Source: Myxococcota bacterium
GTDB lineage: Bacteria > Myxococcota_A > Polyangia > Polyangiales > Houyiibacteriaceae
Length of the DNA stretch: 34,163 nucleotides
Assembly (NCBI GenBank): GCA_025453555.1
Contig: JALOQC010000034.1
Span: 1-34,163 of the forward strand
Reading direction: 5' to 3'
The position numbers were made by a program, and so were the translations under genes. The notes under the pieces are model-generated. The model worked only from the letters and a program-made list of their open reading frames with translations, was not told where the DNA came from and did not search any database. Shown piece by piece: positions 24,900 through 33,544 of this stretch (position 1 is the stretch's first letter; each line of letters opens with the position of its first letter).

Positions 24900-27488
24900 T
24901 CAATCGTGACTGATCGGCACGTTCGGATCGAGCAGATATCCGCCCGACTCGTGCCGCACGAGGAGCTCCCGGAGCCCGAGCTTTCGCAGGGTGGAGAGCG
25001 CGACCTTGAGGCGATTGTTCGCGGAGTCGCCGGTCATCCGCTCGCCGGGCCATCCCGCCTCGATCGCGGCGTCGATCGCGAGCGGCTCCCCGGGCGCGCG
25101 CTCGCGCAGGGCCACCAGCGCGCTCACGAGGCGCCAGAGCACGAGGCGGCTGCCGAGCTCGACGTGCGTTCCGTCGGGCAGCACGAGCGCGCGCGCCTCG
25201 TCGGTCACGCGGAGGCTGCCGTGACCGATGCGGCGTCGGAGCAGGCGCGCGGCCAAGCGCAGATCGTCCGACGAAGCCATCGGCTCCGAGCCTTCGAGCG
25301 CGCGCAGCAGCGCGAGCGCTTCGTCGGATCCTTTCGCGAGCGAGAGGTGCGCGCGGTGCAGCTCCACCGAGCGCGCGACGCCTGCGTCGTCCACGCGGGT
25401 CAGCGCGCGATCGCTCTCCTCGAACGCCTCCTTCGCGGCGGCCACGCGCCCACGCTGCGCTTCGAGCGCGCCCGCGAGCCCGGAGGCGAGCGCGAGCAGG
25501 CGCGCGTCGCCGACGCGTCGAAGGCTGGAGCGCGCGGCGTCGTAGAGGCGGGCGGCGTCCTCCGGGCGATCGTGCTCGTGCGCGAGCGCGCCCGCGTAGA
25601 CCTGCAGATGCGCGGTGTAGAGGCGATGCCCCGCGCGCTGCAGCCGCTCGGTGGCGCGCGCGTAGAGCTCGGCTGCGCGCGCGGGCTGACCCTCCTCTTG
25701 TTCGAGGATCGCGAGGTTTCCTTCCGCGAGCCCGCGTCGGATCGGATCGAGCTCGGGATCGAGCCCCGCGAGCGCGGCCTCGTAGTCCTCGCGCGCCTCT
25801 TCGAGGCGACGCTGTTGCAGGCGAAGCCCGCCGAGATCGGCGCGCAGCCCCGCGACCTCCGGGTCGAGCCCGAGCGCCCGCGCGCGGTCGAGCGCGTCCA
25901 CGTATGCGTCGCGCGCTTCGTCGAGCTGCCCGCGCGCATGGGCGACGAGACCGACCACACGCGCGGCGCGGCACTTCGCGAGCGACGAGGGCGCCGCGAG
26001 CTCGAGCGCCTCGCGCGCGTGCTCGGCCGCGGTCGCGACGTCTCCCCGCGCGAGCTCGGCGTGCGCGAGCTCGGTGAGGAGCGTCGAGCGCGCCTCCACC
26101 CGACGCACGACTTCGTGATCGAGCTCCCGATCGATCGAGCCCGCGCCGCTCGAGAGATGCGTGATCGCGGCCCCGAACGCCGCGACCGCTTCGTCCATGC
26201 GCCCTGCCGCTTCGAGCAAGCGTGCGCGCAACGCGTGGATCGCAGCCGCCTCGTCGGGGCTCTCGAGGAGCGCGCGCTCGAGCCGGTCGACCAGCTCGGG
26301 CGACGCGACACGTCCGACCCGCGCGGTGGCGATCGCGAGCAGCAGCGTGGTGCGCTCCGTGGGCGAGGCGCCCATGCTCGCGTGCTCGAGCTCGTCGAGG
26401 CAGGCCACGAGTCGTGCCCCTGCGCTCGCGTCGCCGCGTCCGTGCGCATCGAGCTCGGCGCGTGCGCGCGCGACGAAGCAGGCGCGGTGTCGGTCGCGCG
26501 CGTCCGGCGCGAGCTCGGCGTGCGCGGCGGCGAGCTGACGGACGCTCGCGTAGAGACGAAAGCGCGATCCCTCGCGGGCGACGAGCGATCGATGCCGGAG
26601 CTCGCGGAGCTCGTCCGCCGCGCCCACGCCGATCACCACCTCTGCGGCGTCGAGATCGAAGGGGCCACGAAAGACCGCGCAGCTCGCGAGCGCGCGTCGC
26701 TCGGGGGCCCGGAGCCGTCGCCACGACGCGTCGAGCGCGTCGCGCAGGGTCGCACCAGTCGCGCCTTCGAGGAGCGTCGGCAGGCGCGCGAGGAGCTCGC
26801 CCGGACCGAGCGCTTGCAGGCTCGCGGCCGCGAGCTCGAGCGCGAGCGGGACACCGTCGAGCGCGCGCGCCAGGCGATCGAGCGCGTCGGCTTCCGCGTC
26901 GTTCGGCGTGAGGCCGGCTCGGAGCGCGAGCAGCCGCGCCGCGTCGCTCGGTCCGTCGATGCCTTCGGTGGCGAGCGGGCCGAGCTCGAGCGGGGTCTCG
27001 TCGGCGACGCCGAGGCGTTCGCGCGAGGTCACGAGGGCGCGCGCGTGCGGCGCGGCTGCGAGGAGCGCGACGAGGAGCGGACCGAGCTCGCGCGCCACCG
27101 CGTCGACCTCGTCGAGCACGAGCGTGACGTCCGCACGCGCTTCGAGGGCCCACGCGAGCTCGTCGATCCAGGCGGGCAGTGCGCGTGTCGCCGAGGGCGT
27201 CGCGGGCTGCAGCTCGATCCAGCTCGTACGGACGTCGAGCGCGAAGGCCAGACGCGACGCGAGCGCGTCGGCGCTCTCGACCTGCGCGAGATCGATCCAC
27301 AGCGCGTCGCTCGCACCCCGAGCGCTCGACCGCAGGACCAGCTCCTGCGCGAGGCGGGTCTTGCCCATGCCCGGCGGCCCGAGGAGCACGAGCAAGCGAG
27401 CTCCCGACGCGAGGAGCTCCTCGGCGCGCGCGAGCTCGGCGTCGCGGCCGACCAGCGGTCCGAGCGATGCGGCAGGGACGGACGTCAT
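24900..27488 (-). CDS. STAND-type ATPase regulator with C-terminal winged helix
   Basis: An 862-residue predicted transcriptional regulator. The N-terminal NTPase has Walker A GPPGMGKT (37-44), Walker B VTLVLDEVD (121-129), an ALVTSRERLG sensor segment and a GVPLALELAAASL motif, as in NB-ARC/STAND regulators. A long helical array (about residues 370-730) shows TPR-like repeats, for example AALEL/EEARDAYVDAL/EEAREDYEAAL. The last ~95 residues (LPDGTHVELGSRLVLWRLVSAL ... NRLKVALSTLRKLGLRELLVRHESGGYLLD) form an OmpR/SARP-like winged-helix DNA-binding domain, here at the C terminus rather than the N terminus. ATG at 27488. Such proteins switch on transcription when ATP-bound oligomers form in response to a ligand. 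Target and signal are unknown. Confidence 0.9.
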   Translation of the reverse strand: MTSVPAASLGPLVGRDAELARAEELLASGARLLVLLGPPGMGKTRLAQELVLRSSARGASDALWIDLAQVESADALASRLAFALDVRTSWIELQPATPSATRALPAWIDELAWALEARADVTLVLDEVDAVARELGPLLVALLAAAPHARALVTSRERLGVADETPLELGPLATEGIDGPSDAARLLALRAGLTPNDAEADALDRLARALDGVPLALELAAASLQALGPGELLARLPTLLEGATGATLRDALDASWRRLRAPERRALASCAVFRGPFDLDAAEVVIGVGAADELRELRHRSLVAREGSRFRLYASVRQLAAAHAELAPDARDRHRACFVARARAELDAHGRGDASAGARLVACLDELEHASMGASPTERTTLLLAIATARVGRVASPELVDRLERALLESPDEAAAIHALRARLLEAAGRMDEAVAAFGAAITHLSSGAGSIDRELDHEVVRRVEARSTLLTELAHAELARGDVATAAEHAREALELAAPSSLAKCRAARVVGLVAHARGQLDEARDAYVDALDRARALGLDPEVAGLRADLGGLRLQQRRLEEAREDYEAALAGLDPELDPIRRGLAEGNLAILEQEEGQPARAAELYARATERLQRAGHRLYTAHLQVYAGALAHEHDRPEDAARLYDAARSSLRRVGDARLLALASGLAGALEAQRGRVAAAKEAFEESDRALTRVDDAGVARSVELHRAHLSLAKGSDEALALLRALEGSEPMASSDDLRLAARLLRRRIGHGSLRVTDEARALVLPDGTHVELGSRLVLWRLVSALVALRERAPGEPLAIDAAIEAGWPGERMTGDSANNRLKVALSTLRKLGLRELLVRHESGGYLLDPNVPISHD

Positions 27489-27941
<453 letters not shown>

Positions 27942-29084
27942 ATGCGCACCTTGCTTCTCCTGCTCCTCCCGCTCCTCGCTTGCGCCGACGATCCTCCGCC
28001 GGCCGCGCCGCTCGATCCCGGCACCTTCGGCGCCGCCTCGTCCCAGATCCGAGTGCGGGTGATCGACGCCCGCACCCGCGCGCCGATCGCGCGCGCGGCG
28101 GTCGGCTCCGGCGACTTCGTGGTGGGCACGGATGCCACCGGCGAGGCGATCGTGCCGCGTGGCGATGCGATCGTCGCGGTCGGCGCCGAAGGCTTCGTCG
28201 CGCAGACCTTCGTCGGCGCCGAAGCGGGCGCGCTCACGTTCGCGCTCGAGCCGATCACGGCGCCCACGGCTCGCACCGTCACCGTCGAGCTCGCCGAGTG
28301 GAGCGCCCTACGCGCGAGCGAAGGCGACGGGCTCGTCGCGCGTTTCTCCGCCGGTCGCGATCCCCGCATCGATCGCGAAGCCCCCGGCACCGCGACCTGC
28401 GTCGGCACCGACACCGAGTGCCGCGTCACCTTCGCGGTCGGCGAGCACGCGCGCCACGCCTTCGCGGAGCTCGCGGTGATCGACGACGCGGGCACGCCGG
28501 AGGACCCGAGCGACGACGTCGAGACCCCCTTCGGCTTCGCGATCGGCGAGCTCGTCGACGACGGCGCCACCCTCGCGCGCGTCGACGCGGTGGTCGAGGT
28601 CGAGCTGGATCTGCGTCTACCTACGGGCATCGACGCGATCGTCGGCGTGCCGGGCGTGCGGATCGACGACGAGGTCCTCGTGCTCGCGCCTGCGAACCGC
28701 GATCGCTTCGTGCTCCCCGTGATCGACGGCGCGGCGTTCTGGGCGATCGCGACGAGCACGACCGGCGAGCTCACCACCCGCAGCGTCGAACGCGCGACGG
28801 CCGACGAGCTCCGCGGCAGCTTCGTGCCGCCTGCGCCGCTCACGGGCCTCGAGGTGCGCCGCGAGGGCGACGCGCTGGTGCTCGACCACGAAGCCGCGCT
28901 CCTCGTGCTCGCCTCGCGAGAGCACGTCGTGCACGTCTTCGACGAGCGCACGCAGGTGCCGGTCGCGTGGTTCACGAGCGAGGTCACCGCGATCGACACC
29001 GAGGCGACGCGCGGCCCCGAGGGCTGGAACCTCGACGAGGTCGAGCGCCGCTGGACCCGCCGCGCGATCCGCTCGGTGCCGTGA
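27942..29084 (+). CDS. Lipoprotein with carboxypeptidase-regulatory-like domain
   Basis: A 380-residue predicted lipoprotein (lipobox LLAC, Cys14). Residues ~35-105 (IRVRVIDARTRAPIARAAVGSGDFVVGTDATGEAIVPRGDAIVAVGAEGFVAQTF) fit a carboxypeptidase-D regulatory-like or Ig-like beta-sandwich, in which a value is introduced, modified and closed with a Gly-rich turn. The remainder has no family I recognise; it is rich in Ala, Val and Asp with only two cysteines. It probably has an extracytoplasmic structural or binding role. The ATG at 27942 begins a clean signal sequence. It is divergent from the STAND regulator across the large hexamer repeat, so co-regulation is possible but unproven. Confidence 0.78.
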   Translation: MRTLLLLLLPLLACADDPPPAAPLDPGTFGAASSQIRVRVIDARTRAPIARAAVGSGDFVVGTDATGEAIVPRGDAIVAVGAEGFVAQTFVGAEAGALTFALEPITAPTARTVTVELAEWSALRASEGDGLVARFSAGRDPRIDREAPGTATCVGTDTECRVTFAVGEHARHAFAELAVIDDAGTPEDPSDDVETPFGFAIGELVDDGATLARVDAVVEVELDLRLPTGIDAIVGVPGVRIDDEVLVLAPANRDRFVLPVIDGAAFWAIATSTTGELTTRSVERATADELRGSFVPPAPLTGLEVRREGDALVLDHEAALLVLASREHVVHVFDERTQVPVAWFTSEVTAIDTEATRGPEGWNLDEVERRWTRRAIRSVP

Positions 29085-29361
29085 GCTGCGGGCGCTCCGA
29101 CCTGGAGCGCGGTGTGGGCCTCGTCGTCGCGTGCCCATCGAGCGTGCTCCATCGAGCGCGCCGCGTCTTCGGCGCGTGCCGATCGAGCGACGCGCTTCGT
29201 CGCACGTCGACCGATCGTCGTGTGCTCCGACCGCGTACAGACCCGAGGCGCGGGGCCCGAGCGCGACCTGGAGACGCGCGACCCCAGATCGTGGGTCCTC
29301 AAACGCACGAAACTACGTCGCTTTCTGGCGGCACGGCGTTCGCAGCGTATTCCGCTCGGTC
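29085..29361. other. Gap before C-type lectin gene
   Basis: No gene is seen in these 277 bases. A 7-bp hairpin (GCGCTCC, loop GACCT, GGAGCGC at 29092-29110) follows the upstream stop and could end transcription. The core ATCGAGCG is repeated three times between about 29138 and 29190. A locally A/T-richer patch at about 29298-29325 may hold the promoter of the lectin gene. Confidence 0.4.
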
Positions 29362-30045
29362 ATGCCTACGGGGTCCATCGCCCTCGCTCTCCTCCTCGCG
29401 CTCGGCGCGTCGGGCTGTGCGTCGGGCTCCACGCTCGACACCCAGCGCCGTGAGCGCGACGCGTCGGCGCCCTCCGAGGATCCGCTCTCGGGCGATGACG
29501 CGGGGCTCGCGGACGCGGGCACCTTCGACGCCGGAGCGGAGGACGCCGCCACGGAGGCCGAGGACGCGGGCGTGGACGCGCGGGTGTGCGTCGCCGAGAC
29601 CTGCGACGGCACCGACGAGGACTGCGACGATCGCGTCGACGAAGGCGCGACCTGCCCCTGCGAGCAGCTCTCGTGGGAGGGCCGCTCGTACCTCTTCTGC
29701 GACGCCGAGCGGAGCTGGCCGGGCGCGCGCATGCACTGCGAGTCGACTGGCTACTCGCTCGCGGTGATCGACGACGCGACCGAGGACTCCTTCGTCTTCG
29801 CCGCCGTGCTCGCGCGCGAGTGGGGCGACACGTGGCTCGGTCACAACGACCTCGTCGACGAAGGCGTGTGGGCCTGGCTCGACGGAGCGGCGATGCGCTA
29901 CGTGAACTGGGACGAAGGCGAGCCGAACGACGGCGGCGACCGCGGCGAGGACTGCGGCGTCGTCATGACTGCGGAGGGCCGCGAGTCGTACTGGGACGAT
30001 CGCCCCTGCGACGGCGAGCGCACCTACGTCTGCGAGTCGCGCTGA
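29362..30045 (+). CDS. C-type lectin-domain lipoprotein
   Basis: A 227-residue secreted lipoprotein (lipobox ASGC, Cys19). An Ala/Asp/Glu-rich linker leads to a MopE-like motif, CDGTDEDCDDRVDEG (81-95). A C-type lectin-like domain fills residues 100-226: RSYLFCDAERSWPGARMHCES, WLGHNDLVDEGVWAWLDG, the calcium/sugar motif EPN (187-189), then YWDDRPCDGERTYVCES. Cysteines 126/224 and 198/216 match the canonical disulfides, with 100/113 as the long-form pair. EPN predicts mannose/glucose-type binding, and WDD stands where WND is usual. The ATG at 29362 was chosen for the signal peptide. Such proteins probably bind glycans on surfaces or prey. Confidence 0.9.
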   Translation: MPTGSIALALLLALGASGCASGSTLDTQRRERDASAPSEDPLSGDDAGLADAGTFDAGAEDAATEAEDAGVDARVCVAETCDGTDEDCDDRVDEGATCPCEQLSWEGRSYLFCDAERSWPGARMHCESTGYSLAVIDDATEDSFVFAAVLAREWGDTWLGHNDLVDEGVWAWLDGAAMRYVNWDEGEPNDGGDRGEDCGVVMTAEGRESYWDDRPCDGERTYVCESR

Positions 30046-30201
30046 GTCCGAGTCGGTTCTTCGCGCCGACGGTTCGTTCGCGCCGACGCCTCGACGGCCC
30101 CGACCTCGAGCTCCCGTCTCCGCGCTCACGACGCGAAGCGCTCGACCGCTCGACTCCGAGATCAGACTCCGCGGGCTGCGTGAACGCGGAGCCGAAGAAT
30201 C

Positions 30202-30648
30202 TCAATCGACGATCGCGAAGCGCAGCTCGCGCGTCTCGTCGCCACGGCGGTACTCGACCACCAGCTCGCTCGCCACGCGCAGGCCGTTCCACACCGCGAG
30301 CGCCTGCTCCGGGCGCTCGATCGGCGACGCGTTCACGCGCACCACGGTGTCCCCCGGCTGCAGATCGAGGGACGCGAAGCGGGGATCGTCCGGGTAGAGG
30401 CTCGTGAGCCGGAAGCCCACGAAGGTCTCGCCTTCGAGGTGCGGCTCCGTGATCACCCCCTGCAGGAAACGGCCGAATCCCGCGTCGAGGATCGGCAGGA
30501 GCTCCGCGCGCGCGATCGTGCCTTCGGTCGCGGGCGACGTGTAGGTCTCGCGGACCAGCTCGGGCTCCGGAGCGCTCGCGGTCGGAGCCGGCGACGAGGT
30601 CGAGCCGCCGCAAGCGGCGAGGGCGAGGAGCAGGACGAGCGCGCGCAT
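30202..30648 (-). CDS. Small PDZ-domain lipoprotein (GspC-like C domain)
   Basis: A 148-residue lipoprotein (lipobox LAAC, Cys13). After a short Ser/Pro/Ala linker, residues ~42-148 resemble the C-terminal PDZ-type domain of type II secretion protein GspC. The segments are ILDAGFGRFLQGVITEPHLEGETFVGFRLTSLYPDDPRFASLDLQPGDTVVRVNASPIERPEQALAVWNGL, ending in VVEYRRGDETRELRFAI. There is no GspC transmembrane segment or HR domain and no gsp genes are nearby. It is therefore either a stand-alone periplasmic PDZ adaptor or a secretion-system accessory. ATG at 30648; divergent from dnaJ with 125 bp between starts. Confidence 0.85.
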   Translation of the reverse strand: MRALVLLLALAACGGSTSSPAPTASAPEPELVRETYTSPATEGTIARAELLPILDAGFGRFLQGVITEPHLEGETFVGFRLTSLYPDDPRFASLDLQPGDTVVRVNASPIERPEQALAVWNGLRVASELVVEYRRGDETRELRFAIVD

Positions 30649-30773
30649 GGGGAAAACGAGCCACGGCGGATCGAGCCGGTCAAGAAAGCCGCCCGTGAGC
30701 GAGCCGCCGTGTTGGATCGGCCGCGTGGCGGCTTCCGGTTGGCGTGCGCGTGGGTGCTGATACGCTCGGGCCC

Positions 30774-31874
30774 GTGCCCAAGCGGGACTATTACGAAGTG
30801 CTCGGGGTCGCCCGCGAAGCGTCCGCCGACGAGCTCAAGAAGGCTTACCGCGACCTCGCGCGCCGCTATCACCCCGACAAGAACCCCGACGACGCGGAAG
30901 CGGAAGAGCGCTTCAAAGAGGCCAGCGAAGCCTTCCGCGTGCTCTCGGATCCGGAACAGCGCAAGCGTTACGACCGCTTCGGCCACCAAGCCTTCGAGCG
31001 CGGTGGCGGGAGCCCGGGCTTCGATCCCTCCGATTTCAGCGGAGGTTTCGGCGAGATCCTCGAGGGCATCTTCGGCGACGTGCTCGGCCGCGCGCGCGGC
31101 CGCAAGCGCTCCGGTCGTGATCTGCAGATCGACGTCTCGGTGACCTTCGAGGAGGCCGCGCTCGGGGCCGACAAGACGGTGACCGTCACGCGCCCGCAGC
31201 CCTGCGATCGCTGCAGCGGCACCGGTGGCGAGCCCGGCACGACGGTGCGGAGCTGTCCGACCTGCGACGGCCGCGGCGAGGTCCGCTTCCAGCGCGGCAT
31301 CTTCGCCGCCACCCGCACCTGCGCGACCTGCGGCGGCACCGGCAAGAAGCCCGAGGTGCCGTGCACGAAGTGCCGCGCGACCGGGCTCGTCGAGGGGCAG
31401 CACGAGCTCTCGGTGCGAATCCCCGCGGGCGTGGAGGACGGCGCGGTGCGGTCGGTGCGCGGCGCGGGCGAGGTCGGACCGGGCGGCCCGGGCGATCTGC
31501 ACCTGACGATCCGCGTCGAGCCGCACCCGCTCTTCGAGCGCCGCGGGGTCGACGTCCTCTGCACGGTGCCGATCACCTTCCCGCAGGCGGTGCTCGGCGC
31601 GACCCTCGACATCCCGACGCTCGAGGGCAAGGTGCAGATGAAGCTCCCGCCCGGCACCCAGAGCGGCAAGTCGTTCCGACTGCGCGGCAAGGGCATCACG
31701 GCCTACGGCGGCGTCGGAAAAGGCGATCAGCTCGTGACGGTGATGGTCGAGGTTCCCGAGAAGATCACGCGCGAACAACGGCGATTGATCGAGGCCCTCG
31801 CGGCCGAGATGGGCACCGACACCCTCCCGCAGCGCGCGAGCTTCCTCGACAAGCTCAAGGGGTTGTTCGACTGA
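30774..31874 (+). CDS. dnaJ: Chaperone protein DnaJ
   Basis: A 366-residue type I Hsp40 that stimulates DnaK ATPase and delivers clients. The GTG at 30774 begins the canonical [11 protein letters not shown]. The J domain holds HPD at 33-35. A short Gly/Phe region follows ([17 protein letters not shown]). The zinc domain has four Cys pairs: 144/147, 161/164, 183/186 and 197/200. The first three repeats are CxxCxGxG, while the fourth reads CTKCRATG. The substrate-binding domains are complete to residue 366. No dnaK or grpE is adjacent. A weak TTGGCG-N16-TACGCT pair at 30739-30766 would place the start site at about the GTG, hinting at a leaderless mRNA, which is speculative. Confidence 0.96.
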   Translation: MPKRDYYEVLGVAREASADELKKAYRDLARRYHPDKNPDDAEAEERFKEASEAFRVLSDPEQRKRYDRFGHQAFERGGGSPGFDPSDFSGGFGEILEGIFGDVLGRARGRKRSGRDLQIDVSVTFEEAALGADKTVTVTRPQPCDRCSGTGGEPGTTVRSCPTCDGRGEVRFQRGIFAATRTCATCGGTGKKPEVPCTKCRATGLVEGQHELSVRIPAGVEDGAVRSVRGAGEVGPGGPGDLHLTIRVEPHPLFERRGVDVLCTVPITFPQAVLGATLDIPTLEGKVQMKLPPGTQSGKSFRLRGKGITAYGGVGKGDQLVTVMVEVPEKITREQRRLIEALAAEMGTDTLPQRASFLDKLKGLFD

Positions 31875-31982
31875 AGCACGCCCGGTGCTCGCGTTTCGCG
31901 CGACTGAAGTTGCGACGCGCGGGGTGAGGCAGGGGACGAGGCTCGCTCGCCGAAGATCCGGAACGACCGGGTCGCTCGTCCC

Positions 31983-33191
31983 TCACTCCGCGTCGAGCGA
32001 CGCGAGCCGAACGCCGATCTGCCCGTCGATCTCCACCAGCTCGCCCTCGCCGATCACCACGTCGCCCACGCGCAGGCGCACGTGCTCGCCGATCGGTGCG
32101 CCGCTCGCCACCACCTCGCCGACGCGCAGCGCGTGCAGCTCCGCCAGCGTCAGTCGGATGCGCGCGAGCTCGACCGAGACCTCCACCGGGGCGTCTCCGA
32201 GCGTCTTCAGCGTCGCCGTCTCTTCGCTCATCGTGTTCCTCCGCGCACCGTTCGTCGCGCCCGCGCCGGGCCCCGACTCGATCCGTCGCACCGCGATCGC
32301 GCCGTCTTCGTCCTGCGCCCACCATGTCGTCGCGCGCGCTCCGACCAGCCGCAGACGCAGCGTCCGCTCGCGCCGCCACCACGCGTCGTCGAGCAGGAGC
32401 ACGTCCGCCGGCTTCAGCGTGAGCAGCTCCGCCGCCGCCAGAGTGACCTCGCCTCCGTCGACGACCAGCTCGAGCGGAAGCTTCGAGAAGCCGACCCGCG
32501 AGCCCGCGCCGTCGTCCCAACGCGTCGCGTCGGGGATCCACACACGCACGGGGGAGCGCCGCGTTCGACCGCCGTCCTCGTCGCCCGCGTGCGCTTGGCT
32601 TGGTTCGGTCGCCTGACGGCGACGCTCACGTGACGTCGGGTCGCTCGGCCTGACGGCCGGCTCCAAAAACGTCAACTCGAGCTCCGCGCTCCAGGTCGCG
32701 CTGCCTTCGTCGCCGAGGGTGCCGAGGACCGCGAGCCGCGTCGTGAGCACGCCCGCGACCGTCCACGGACGTCGCGCGACGCCGAGCACGCGCGCGGCCG
32801 CGTAGGCGACCACCCCGCACTCCAGCTCCGTCAGCCCGCCAATCGCGTCGCCGACCTGCGAGCCGTCACCGCCGAGCAGCCGATCGACCAGCACGAGCGC
32901 GAGATCGGACGCGAGCTCCACCACGAGCGGTCGCTCGGGCCCCGGTGGGCGCAGCACGATCGCGACGAGCGGCTCCGCGAGCGACTCCGCGAGCGCACCG
33001 GGCTCGCAGGCGTAGATCGGTCCCGACGTCAGCGTGACGTGCGCGCCGAGCAGCTCGCCGAGCGTCGCGCACATCGCGTCGAGGGAGCCGCTCGGCACCG
33101 CGCGCGCGACCCGCCGCAGACGCACGACGTCCTCCGGACGCAGGCGCGGCCAACGCTCGAAGGGGTAGGGCGAGACGGGCGAGTCGCTCAC
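31983..33191 (-). CDS. SctQ/FliM-like C-ring protein with two SpoA domains
   Basis: A 402-residue protein resembling the cytoplasmic-ring component of type III secretion systems (SctQ/YscQ) or flagellar FliM/FliN. Residues ~35-180 carry features of the FliM/SctQ middle domain (LVDRLLGGDG, TELECGVVAYAAARVLG). A charged, disordered linker (182-213) leads to a first SpoA-like domain (about 236-300) and, after a Gly-rich linker, a well-formed second SpoA domain (about 330-402: PVEVSVELARIRLTLAELHALRVGEVV ... VVIGEGELVEIDGQIGVRL). Two SpoA domains in one chain indicate SctQ rather than FliN. An internal ATG at codon 321 (MSEETATLK) could also produce the short SpoA-only product known for some SctQ genes. 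Start GTG at 33191. No other secretion genes are in the window. Confidence 0.82.
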   Translation of the reverse strand: MSDSPVSPYPFERWPRLRPEDVVRLRRVARAVPSGSLDAMCATLGELLGAHVTLTSGPIYACEPGALAESLAEPLVAIVLRPPGPERPLVVELASDLALVLVDRLLGGDGSQVGDAIGGLTELECGVVAYAAARVLGVARRPWTVAGVLTTRLAVLGTLGDEGSATWSAELELTFLEPAVRPSDPTSRERRRQATEPSQAHAGDEDGGRTRRSPVRVWIPDATRWDDGAGSRVGFSKLPLELVVDGGEVTLAAAELLTLKPADVLLLDDAWWRRERTLRLRLVGARATTWWAQDEDGAIAVRRIESGPGAGATNGARRNTMSEETATLKTLGDAPVEVSVELARIRLTLAELHALRVGEVVASGAPIGEHVRLRVGDVVIGEGELVEIDGQIGVRLASLDAE

Positions 33192-33242
33192 GGCGCGCGA
33201 GTATGGTCGTGCCGTCGGCGGATCGAAAGCGGATCTCGGCCC

Positions 33243-33500
33243 TAGCTAGCTAGTCCACCCGCCCGCAAGTTCGTTCGGGGTATCCGCGGCCGCGGATCTC
33301 GCTCGCCGACCTCCTCGGTTCGAAGCGGAATCGTGTGAGGCGGAACGGCCGTGGAGCTGCACGATTCCGCGAGACCGTCGGGCCGCGCGAGCGCGGAACC
33401 GAGACACAGGCTTCGGCCTGTCCTTCGTCGGCGCGGCAAACGACCTCCACGCCGATCATCCACGGCAACCCGGAACGAACTTGCGGGCGGGTGTACTAGC
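33243..33500. mobile_element. ~250-nt element with long terminal inverted repeats (MITE-like or structured RNA)
   Basis: Inverted repeats of 27 nt at 33251-33277 and 33473-33499 match at 26 positions, with core CACCCGCCCGCAAGTTCG. CTAG stands at both outer ends; at the left it occurs three times in tandem (33243-33254). Inside are a perfect 16-nt palindrome ATCCGCGGCCGCGGAT (33283-33298), arms GCGGAATCGTG/CACGATTCCGC (33325-33335 with 33360-33370), nested CTCGGTTC/GAACCGAG arms, and a hairpin ACAGGC-TTCG-GCCTGT (33406-33421). No protein is encoded. A CTAG target duplication would fit the YTAR preference of IS5-type elements. A folded noncoding RNA is the alternative. Confidence 0.7.
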
Positions 33501-33544
33501 CGCGCCCTTGCCGACCCCGCGACGACGGTCCAAGACCCCGCGCG

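Noticed and set aside
24728-24913. Possible small protein through the hexamer array (Asp-Val and Thr-Phe runs)
   Set aside because: The reading is only a translation of six-base repeats; the neighbouring arrays give similar dipeptide runs in several frames. No ribosome-binding site was seen.
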